From positions 1 through 7,914 of the forward strand of contig JAEUQS010000138.1 of NCBI GenBank assembly GCA_016789625.1: a stretch of DNA of 7,914 bases. Reading direction: 5' to 3'. Source of the DNA: Acidobacteriota bacterium (lineage in GTDB: Bacteria > Acidobacteriota > Thermoanaerobaculia > UBA5066). The notes below the pieces were generated by a model, which saw only the letters and a list, made by a program, of their open reading frames with translations, was not told the DNA's origin and searched no databases. Below are positions 1 to 4,599 of this stretch, piece by piece. Numbering within the stretch: the stretch's first letter is position 1; every line of letters begins with the position of its first letter. A program made the position numbers and the translations under genes.

Positions 1-870
1 CCCCTGCAGCGCCAGCGCGTAGTCCGGCGCGTGCCCGGCCCACACGGTGAGCGCGGGCTCGGGTCCGCAGCCCGAGCGAACCGCGGCGAGCTCCTCGAAG
101 CTCTGCGTGCGGGAGGTGTCCCGAAGGAGCCCCGCGAGCGCGAGACGGCCGCCGCCCGGCAGGGGAATCACGGCGCACTCGTTCTCGAGGAAGCGCACCG
201 GAAACCCCTCGTAGGGCGTCTTGCGGAGCGACGGTATGTCCGAGTCGCCTTCCACCGCGAACCAGCCCAGCTTGGGTCGCGGGGCCTTCTCCCGAAAGAG
301 CCGTGCGAGACCGGCCGCCTTCTCGAGGTACTCCGCGGCCGTCGTGATGTGCAGGAGGTCGCCGGTGTCGACGACGAGATCGGGCGCGAGCCGCGCGATC
401 TCGGAGACGACGCGCTCCTCGAAGGCGCCAGCGTCGTCGGTCTGCAGGTCGCTCAGCTGGACGATCGTGACGGGCGCGGTCACCTGCGGGGTTCGGAGCT
501 CGTAGCGCGTGAGCTCGAGCCGCGTCGGCTCGACGTGGTACGCGAAGACGTAGACGGCCAGGAGGACGGCCGCGCCGGAGGCGTACAGGCTCCGGAGGGC
601 GGCCCTCGCGTCCGCGGCCAGGAAGAGGAGCAGCGCGGGAAGGTGCCAGAGCCCCGCGAATCCCAGGAAGCGCATCACCGCGAAGAAGCGGAGGCCGAAC
701 GCCTGGGCCAGGAAGAGCGCGACGAAGAACGCCGCGGCTCCCCAGATGGAGAGGAGCGGGAGCGCGAGGTAGGGCGAGCGGCCCCGGTTGCGGAGCGCGC
801 GGAAGGCCGCTACGAGCGCGAGGTCGAGCGCGAGGAGCAACCCGTTGGCGCCGAGATCGGGAATCAGCAT
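1..870 (-). CDS. Membrane-anchored calcineurin-like metallophosphoesterase (3' end outside window)
   Basis: Read on the minus strand, 290 codons run from ATG at 870 to the window edge with no stop, so the C-terminus is missing. About four hydrophobic segments (near residues 9-28, 35-58, 63-86 and 95-112) precede a phosphoesterase domain beginning near residue 133. Visible family motifs are LSDLQTDD (D141, Q143), PDLVVDTGDLLH (D171, H174), VEGDSD (208-211) and WAGHAPD (H280). The usual family pattern is D-x-H, GDxxD, GNH[DE], a later His, then GHxH; the last would lie beyond the edge. Compared with it, the first His is Gln, and Asn-His is Asp-Ser. These changes may mark a subfamily or altered activity. 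The substrate is unknown; such proteins include phosphodiesterases and lipid-precursor hydrolases. GTG at 873 is an alternative start, and an in-frame TAG at 885-883 bars a longer N-terminus. There is no good Shine-Dalgarno, but TAGCAT lies 9 nt upstream. The gene is divergent from the channel gene. Confidence 0.85.
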   Translation of the reverse strand, partial: MLIPDLGANGLLLALDLALVAAFRALRNRGRSPYLALPLLSIWGAAAFFVALFLAQAFGLRFFAVMRFLGFAGLWHLPALLLFLAADARAALRSLYASGAAVLLAVYVFAYHVEPTRLELTRYELRTPQVTAPVTIVQLSDLQTDDAGAFEERVVSEIARLAPDLVVDTGDLLHITTAAEYLEKAAGLARLFREKAPRPKLGWFAVEGDSDIPSLRKTPYEGFPVRFLENECAVIPLPGGGRLALAGLLRDTSRTQSFEELAAVRSGCGPEPALTVWAGHAPDYALALQG

Positions 871-879
871 CACGGCCGG

Positions 880-885
880 ATGCTA
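880..885 (-). promoter_or_regulatory. Candidate -10 element for the phosphoesterase gene
   Basis: On the minus strand TAGCAT reads 885 to 880 and ends 9 nt before the ATG at 870. That spacing would put the transcription start about at the start codon, giving a leaderless or nearly leaderless mRNA. No convincing -35 was found at 16-18 nt spacing. The call rests on position and on the same arrangement at other genes in this window. Confidence 0.3.
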
Positions 886-889
886 GCCT
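884..889 (+). promoter_or_regulatory. Candidate -10 element for the channel gene
   Basis: TAGCCT, preceded by TG one base further upstream (an extended -10 look), ends 12 nt before the ATG at 902. It overlaps the opposing minus-strand hexamer through the palindrome GCTAGC (882-887). There is no clear -35 and no Shine-Dalgarno between it and the ATG. It is a poorer match than the other candidates. Confidence 0.25.
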
Positions 890-901
890 CCGCTGCTTCC
901 C

Positions 902-2461
902 ATGAACGCCTTCGAACGCGCCTTCCTCGTGCACCCCGAGGTCTTTCGCGCGGGGCTCGTGTTCGGGCTCCTCGCCGTGACGGTGTCTCTTCTCCTTCGC
1001 GAGGAGCGCGCGCGTCTCCGAAGCCTCGCGATCCTCTATTCAGGCTCTCTCTTCCTTCGCTTCGTCGCGGAGCTCTTTCATGGCACGCAGATGCCCGTCT
1101 CGGGCCGCACCGTCGCTTTCGTGGCGGTGCTCCTCCAGGGCATGGCGTTCGTGTGGTTCGCGGTCCTCGCCGTCTTCGCCTTCCTGAGGCGCGTTCTCCG
1201 CGTCCAGTCGCCGCGCATCCTCCAGGACCTCGCGCTCGCCGTGGCGATGGTCACGCTCCTCCTGTTCCTCTTCGCGCGGAACCAGGTGGACGTGACCGGC
1301 ATCGTCGCGACCTCTGCGGTCGTGACGGCCGTGATCGGGTTCGCGCTCCAGGACACGCTCCAGAACCTCGTCGGCGGTCTCGCGCTCCAGCTCGACGGCT
1401 CCATCTCGGTGGGCGACTGGGTCGTCCACGGCGAGATCAAGGGCATCGTCCGGGAGATCACGTGGCGACACACGTCCGTGGAGACGCGGGACGGCAATAC
1501 GTACATCGTGCCCAACTCCGTCCTCATCAAGAACCCGGTGATGCTCGAGGGCAAACGGCCCGGCGACGGCTTCACGCGGGAGCGGCGCCGGCTGGACTTC
1601 CATGTCGACCGCACCCTGCTGCCCACCGACGTCCTCGCGGCCGTACGGGCCGGCTTCGAGCACGACGTGCCGCGCGGGGCCTGCGACGAGCCCGCGCCCA
1701 GCGTTCTCCTCATGCGCTTCGGGGAGTCCTACAACGAATACCAGGTGCGCTACTGGCTGTCGGACCTCGCCATCGACGACGTCGTCGATTCCGAGGTCCG
1801 CTCGCGCATCGCCTACGCGCTCCACCGGGCGGGCATCCCTCTGGCCGTGCCCGCTCAGACGATCACCATCACGAGCGGCGAGGACTCGGCCCGAAGGGCG
1901 GAGTCCGGCGGGCTCGCGGAGCGTCTCGCCGCGCTCGAAGCCCTTCCCATTTTCAAAGCCCTTGGGCCGGACGAGATCGCCGCGCTCGCGCCGCGGCTCT
2001 CTCGCGCGCCGTACCTCGCGGGGGAGACGGTGGTGCTCCAGGGGGACGACGTGGACCACCTGTACCTTCTCGTGAAAGGCCGGGCGGAGGTGCGCGTCGC
2101 CGCGCCCGGAGTGGGGGAGCTCCCCATCGCCACCATCACGGGTCCCGATCTGTTCGGCGAGATGGGCGTCCTCACGGGCGACGCGCGCCGGGCGACCGTC
2201 GTCGCGCTCACTGAGCTCCTGTGCTTCACGCTTTCGCGCTCGATGTTCCAGGAGATCATGAAGAAGCGTCCGGCCATCGCCGAGGACTTCTCGCGAATCC
2301 TGGCCGAGAGAGAGCGGCATCTCCTCTCGGTGCTCGAGGGCGCCTCCGACAACAGGGACCTCGAGGACTCGCAGGTGAGGCTCCTCACGCGGATCCGCAG
2401 GTTCTTCGGGATCGACGAGGACGGCGGTCCCCCGGACCGCCGGGATTCCAAGCCGGGCTGA
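902..2461 (+). CDS. MscS-family channel with C-terminal cyclic-nucleotide-binding domain
   Basis: A 519-residue inner-membrane channel. About five membrane segments lie near residues 13-31, 41-57, 68-94, 108-126 and 131-163. The last is the MscS pore-lining helix type, containing IGFALQDTLQNLVGG, followed by the beta domain from about 168 (GDWVVHGEIKGIVREI, then NTYIVPNSVLIKNP). After an alpha/beta domain ending near 325, a cyclic-nucleotide-binding domain spans about 345-470. Its phosphate-binding cassette is FGEMGVLTGDARRATV (418-433), with E420 and R429 where nucleotide-binding members have their key Glu and Arg, so cAMP or cGMP binding is plausible. Architecture resembles the bacterial cyclic-nucleotide-gated (bCNG) branch of MscS, some of which respond weakly or not at all to tension. 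The C-terminal tail (about 480-519) is charged and unrecognised. The start lacks a Shine-Dalgarno; the gene opens a close run with the next two genes. Confidence 0.9.
   Translation: MNAFERAFLVHPEVFRAGLVFGLLAVTVSLLLREERARLRSLAILYSGSLFLRFVAELFHGTQMPVSGRTVAFVAVLLQGMAFVWFAVLAVFAFLRRVLRVQSPRILQDLALAVAMVTLLLFLFARNQVDVTGIVATSAVVTAVIGFALQDTLQNLVGGLALQLDGSISVGDWVVHGEIKGIVREITWRHTSVETRDGNTYIVPNSVLIKNPVMLEGKRPGDGFTRERRRLDFHVDRTLLPTDVLAAVRAGFEHDVPRGACDEPAPSVLLMRFGESYNEYQVRYWLSDLAIDDVVDSEVRSRIAYALHRAGIPLAVPAQTITITSGEDSARRAESGGLAERLAALEALPIFKALGPDEIAALAPRLSRAPYLAGETVVLQGDDVDHLYLLVKGRAEVRVAAPGVGELPIATITGPDLFGEMGVLTGDARRATVVALTELLCFTLSRSMFQEIMKKRPAIAEDFSRILAERERHLLSVLEGASDNRDLEDSQVRLLTRIRRFFGIDEDGGPPDRRDSKPG
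2422..2442. repeat. Perfect 9-bp inverted repeat with 3-nt loop at the end of the channel gene
   Basis: CGGCGGTCC (2422-2430), loop CCC, then GGACCGCCG (2434-2442). The arms are perfectly complementary and GC-rich, so the RNA would form a stable hairpin. It lies in the coding sequence for the tail (about residues 507-514), ending 17 bases before the TGA. No T-run follows, so it is not a standard intrinsic terminator. It could protect the mRNA end, attenuate, or simply reflect GC-rich coding. Confidence 0.5.
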
Positions 2462-2466
2462 GACCG

Positions 2467-2472
2467 TACAAT
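2467..2472 (+). promoter_or_regulatory. Candidate -10 element before the iminopeptidase gene
   Basis: TACAAT lies at 2467-2472. It overlaps the first ATG (2471) and ends 10 nt before the second in-frame ATG (2483). If it is a real -10, transcripts would start near 2479 and translation would begin at the second ATG, without a leader. No convincing -35 was seen (GATTCC at the 17-nt spacing). Confidence 0.3.
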
Positions 2473-3427
2473 GAGCGGCTCCATGCCTCTTTTTCCCGAG
2501 ATCGCCGCGGCCCGCAGCCTGAGGCTCCAGGTCTCGGAGCTCCACGAGCTCCACGTCGAGGAGGTCGGCCCCCTCGACGGAATTCCGGTCGTCTTCCTGC
2601 ACGGCGGCCCCGGGGCCGGGTGCTCTCCGATGCACCGGCGCTTCTTCGATCCGCAGGCGTTCCGCGTCGTGCTGTTCGACCAGCGCGGCTGCGGACGGAG
2701 CACGCCGCACGGCGAGCTCTCGGAGAACACCACCTGGGACCTCGTGGCCGACATCGAGAAGCTGAGGGAGCACCTCGGCATCGAACGCTGGATCGTCTTC
2801 GGCGGCTCCTGGGGTTCGACTCTCGCCCTCGCGTACGCCCAGACGCACCCTTCGAGGGTCCGGGGCCTGATCCTGCGCGGCATCTTCCTCTCGCGCCCCG
2901 ACGAGATCACGTGGACGTTCGGCAAGGGGCTCGAGCGCATCGCCCCCGACCGCTACGCCGACTTCCTCGCCCCGCTCACGGCCGAAGAGCGCCGCGACCC
3001 TCTGTCCGCGTACCACGCTCGGCTCTCGAGCGACGATCCCGCCGTCGTGCGCGAGGCGGCGCTCACGTGGAACCGCTGGGAGGAGCTGGGCTCCTACCTC
3101 GTGCCCGAGGTCGGTCCCGTGGCGGAAGAGGACGTCCCCGCAGAGATCACGCTCGCGCGCATCGAGTGCCACTACTTCCGGAACGGGGGCTTTTTCGAGG
3201 ACGACCAGCTGCTCCGGAACGTGCCGAAGATCGCCCATCTCCCGTGCGACATCGTGCAGGGCCGCTACGACATGGTCTGCCCCGCATCGGCGGCCTGGGA
3301 CCTGCATCAGGCCTGGCCCGGCTCGCGGCTCACCATCGTGCCCGACGCCGGCCATGCCGCGAGCGAACCCGGCATCACCGAGGCCCTCGTCGCCGCGACG
3401 GAGGCCTGGAAGGAACGGAGGACGTGA
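2471..3427 (+). CDS. pip: Proline iminopeptidase, alpha/beta hydrolase, peptidase family S33
   Basis: A 318-residue protein of typical family length that removes N-terminal proline from peptides, normally in the cytoplasm. No signal peptide is visible. Order of motifs: HGGPG (44-48, oxyanion-hole loop), FDQRGCGRS (69-77), the nucleophile elbow GGSWGS with S113, a helical cap at about 140-250, then D267 in GRYDMVCP and H295 in DAGHA, completing the Ser-Asp-His triad. E231 and the YFRNGGFF segment match the family's cap region that recognises the peptide amino end. The start at 2471 has only a weak GAGA upstream; the ATG at 2483 (residue 5) gives LFPEI near its N-terminus and is equally possible. 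The gene begins 9 bp after the channel stop, and its TGA shares one base with the next ATG. Other S33 hydrolases can look similar, but the full motif set favours iminopeptidase. Confidence 0.9.
   Translation: MSGSMPLFPEIAAARSLRLQVSELHELHVEEVGPLDGIPVVFLHGGPGAGCSPMHRRFFDPQAFRVVLFDQRGCGRSTPHGELSENTTWDLVADIEKLREHLGIERWIVFGGSWGSTLALAYAQTHPSRVRGLILRGIFLSRPDEITWTFGKGLERIAPDRYADFLAPLTAEERRDPLSAYHARLSSDDPAVVREAALTWNRWEELGSYLVPEVGPVAEEDVPAEITLARIECHYFRNGGFFEDDQLLRNVPKIAHLPCDIVQGRYDMVCPASAAWDLHQAWPGSRLTIVPDAGHAASEPGITEALVAATEAWKERRT
3417..3421 (+). promoter_or_regulatory. Shine-Dalgarno sequence for the DUF962 gene
   Basis: GGAGG sits five nt before the ATG at 3427, inside the last codons of the iminopeptidase gene. 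It fixes the start of the downstream gene. It is the only strong ribosome binding site in the window, consistent with an operon-internal gene translated by reinitiation or coupling. Confidence 0.75.
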
Positions 3428-3885
3428 TGAAGAAGATCGACGCGCACCTCGCCGACTACGCCCACTACCACCAGACGAGCGGCAACGTGGCCTGCCATTT
3501 CGTGGGCATCCCGCTCATCGTTTTCGGCCTTCTCGCCATGCTGAGAGCCGTGCCCCTCACGAGCGTGGGCGGCTTCACGGTCACCGCGGCCGAGGTGGTC
3601 GTCCTCCTCTCGGCGATCTACTACCTCACGCTCGACGTTGCTCTCGGCGGCGCCATGGTGCTCCTCTCCTGCATCTTCGACGCGGGGGCCGTCGTCGTCG
3701 CGAACGCCTGGATCGGCCTCGCCGCGTTCGTGATCGGCTGGATCTTCCAGGGCATCGGCCACGCGAAGTACGAGAAGAAGTCGCCGGCCTTCCTGAAGAA
3801 CTTCGTGCACCTCCTCGTGGGCCCCGTGTTCCTCATCAACGAGGCCACGAAGCTGCGCCCCATCGAGCACCCCCGGGCCCTTTGA
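3427..3885 (+). CDS. Mpo1-like / DUF962 family membrane protein
   Basis: A 152-residue membrane protein. The N-terminal block runs Y11, H15, N20, H24, then GIP (27-29), the family's Y-x-x-x-H-x4-N-x3-H-x2-G-x-P pattern. The C-terminal block holds W105, GIGH (109-112), Y115-E116, PAF (120-122) and GPVFLINE (132-139), again with the family's conserved His and Glu. Hydrophobic stretches lie near 22-41, 51-70, 73-95 and 96-112. Yeast Mpo1 (YGL010W) of this family is an iron-dependent dioxygenase for alpha-oxidation of 2-hydroxy fatty acids. The conserved histidines here would bind the metal, and a bacterial role on hydroxylated fatty acids is inferred. Its ATG overlaps the iminopeptidase TGA by one base and has a good GGAGG, so co-translation is expected. 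Its own TGA lies within the -35 box of the next promoter. Confidence 0.88.
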   Translation: MKKIDAHLADYAHYHQTSGNVACHFVGIPLIVFGLLAMLRAVPLTSVGGFTVTAAEVVVLLSAIYYLTLDVALGGAMVLLSCIFDAGAVVVANAWIGLAAFVIGWIFQGIGHAKYEKKSPAFLKNFVHLLVGPVFLINEATKLRPIEHPRAL

Positions 3886-3910
3886 CGCCGGGCCGCCAGC
3901 GGCCTACGAT
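3882..3910 (+). promoter_or_regulatory. Sigma70-type promoter for the small exported protein gene
   Basis: TTGACG (3882-3887), a 17-nt spacer, TACGAT (3905-3910), then 7 nt to the ATG at 3918. Five of six -35 bases match TTGACA, four of six -10 bases match TATAAT, and the spacer is optimal. The predicted start of transcription falls at or next to the ATG, so the mRNA would be leaderless. The upstream gene's TGA stop is contained within the -35 box. Confidence 0.6.
3891..3904. repeat. Inverted repeat inside the promoter spacer
   Basis: GGCCGCCAGCGGCC is a dyad (GGCCGC, CA, GCGGCC) filling 14 of the 17 bases between the -35 and -10 boxes and abutting the -10. As RNA from read-through it could form a 5-bp stem with a 4-base loop. 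As DNA it is placed like an operator, but no known regulator site is recognised. No T-run follows to make it a terminator. Confidence 0.4.
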
Positions 3911-3917
3911 CTCGGGC

Positions 3918-4142
3918 ATGAAGAGAACCCTCACCACCCTCGCCCTCGCGATCTGTGTTCTGGCCTCGGGCGCCGCGTTTGCCGGCGACAAGAAGTGCGA
4001 AGGCAGCAAGGACGCCAAGAAGGGCGACCACAAGTGCTGCGCCGGAGAGGCCTCCGCCAAGAAGGCCGACAAGGACGCCGCCAAGCCCGCCGACGCGGCC
4101 AAGTCGACCGAGTCTGCCAAGCCCGCCGGCTCGAGCCGGTAA
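3918..4142 (+). CDS. Small exported Lys/Ala/Asp-rich protein with three cysteines, unknown function
   Basis: A 74-residue protein with a clear signal peptide: MKRT, hydrophobic core to about residue 20, then AAFA before GD, so cleavage is likely after residue 22. The mature part (about 52 residues) starts with a cysteine section, with C27 in DKKCEG and H38, C40 and C41 in GDHKCCAGE. It then becomes a disordered-looking tail of Lys, Ala, Asp and Pro. The Cys-Cys pair plus His could bind metal or form disulfides; this is inference. There is no lipobox, since LAIC lacks the small residue before Cys and lies inside the hydrophobic core. I recognise no family. A start at 3918 is supported by the signal peptide and the promoter placed 7 nt upstream; there is no Shine-Dalgarno. 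The following gene starts one base after its TAA. Confidence 0.75.
   Translation: MKRTLTTLALAICVLASGAAFAGDKKCEGSKDAKKGDHKCCAGEASAKKADKDAAKPADAAKSTESAKPAGSSR
4126..4139. repeat. Perfect 14-bp palindrome at a gene junction
   Basis: CCGGCTCGAGCCGG is fully self-complementary and ends just before the TAA of the small protein, five bases ahead of the GTG of the next gene. As RNA it can form a 5-bp stem with a TCGA loop next to the initiation region. It might affect reinitiation, but a chance palindrome in GC-rich coding sequence is possible. Confidence 0.3.
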
Positions 4143-4143
4143 C

Positions 4144-4569
4144 GTGGTGCCGACGTCTTCCGGTGTCCGGAAGGCGCAGTTCGGGAGTGCGGCGAGGGGA
4201 TTCGTTCTCCTCGCCGTCTTGCTTTTGGGCGCCGGATCGCTCCTCGCCGTCCAGGCCTCCTTGAACCTCTACTTCCAGTCCACGCTCACGGACGCGGCCT
4301 ACCAGAAGGCCTTCTTCGCGAAGCTCGCGGGCTCGTACCGGATGCCTAAGTCCGGAGCGCCGAAGCCCGGCGCCAAGACCGTCGTGCAGGCCGTCGTCGC
4401 CAAGGACGGCAAGCTCGTCAGCGCGATGGTGTCGACGGAATCGGGCTCTTCCAAGTGGGACGCGGCTGCCCTCGCCGCCGTGAAAGCGGCCGCGCCGTAT
4501 CCGCCCCTGCCGTCGAGCTACGGTTTCGCGGCCGTCCAGGTGCACGTGCACGTTTCCGCGGTCCCCTAG
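4144..4569 (+). CDS. TonB C-terminal-domain protein, single membrane anchor
   Basis: A 141-residue protein in the reading frame after the small protein. Residues 1-18 are short and basic, about 19-38 form one membrane segment, and residues 40-75 form a short linker. From about 76 to the end is a TonB C-terminal-type domain: TVVQAVVAKDGKLVSAMV, then STESGSSKWDAAALAAVKAA, then PYPPLPSS. The shape matches the TonB_C pattern: a 'V-x-DG-x-V' strand, an SSG-x-x-x-D-x-AAL helix and a PFPPLP turn. It should project into the periplasm. Classical TonB passes energy from ExbB/ExbD to outer-membrane transporters, but there is no long Pro-rich spacer and no exbB or exbD here, so another partner or role is likely. 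GTG at 4144 or 4147 is the best start; no ATG fits without running far into the previous gene. Coupled translation is likely. Confidence 0.75.
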   Translation: MVPTSSGVRKAQFGSAARGFVLLAVLLLGAGSLLAVQASLNLYFQSTLTDAAYQKAFFAKLAGSYRMPKSGAPKPGAKTVVQAVVAKDGKLVSAMVSTESGSSKWDAAALAAVKAAAPYPPLPSSYGFAAVQVHVHVSAVP

Positions 4570-4584
4570 ACGGCCCTCTGCCGG

Positions 4585-4590
4585 TACGAT
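4585..4590 (+). promoter_or_regulatory. Candidate -10 element for the Tricorn-like protease gene
   Basis: TACGAT, identical to the -10 hexamer of the promoter at 3905-3910, ends 9 nt before the ATG at 4600. It directly follows a small dyad (CGGC at 4571-4574 and GCCG at 4580-4583), echoing the dyad before the other TACGAT. The -35 region is poor, and there is no Shine-Dalgarno before the ATG. Confidence 0.4.
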
Positions 4591-4599
4591 CCGCGGCGC

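Noticed and set aside
31..2214. A 727-codon plus-strand open frame starting opposite the phosphoesterase gene
   Set aside because: It crosses a divergent gene pair out of frame with both, and is Arg/Gly/Pro-rich with no domain signature.
1040..3355. A 771-codon open frame on the minus strand across the channel and iminopeptidase genes
   Set aside because: It spans two well-supported plus-strand genes and their junction, and its translation is low-complexity Arg/Glu/Asp/His sequence. It is a GC-bias artefact.
3945..3955. Possible lipoprotein signal (LAIC) in the small exported protein
   Set aside because: The residue before Cys is Ile rather than Gly, Ala or Ser, and a good AAFA cleavage site follows, so an ordinary signal peptide fits better.
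4267..4284. Residues NLYFQS in the TonB_C protein resemble a TEV protease site
   Set aside because: The required Glu at the front is Leu here, and the surrounding gene is native GC-rich sequence with no vector features. Chance similarity.
4571..4583. CGGC-CCTCT-GCCG dyad before the protease gene as a terminator
   Set aside because: The stem is only 4 bp with no T-run. It is noted only as context for the adjacent TACGAT box.
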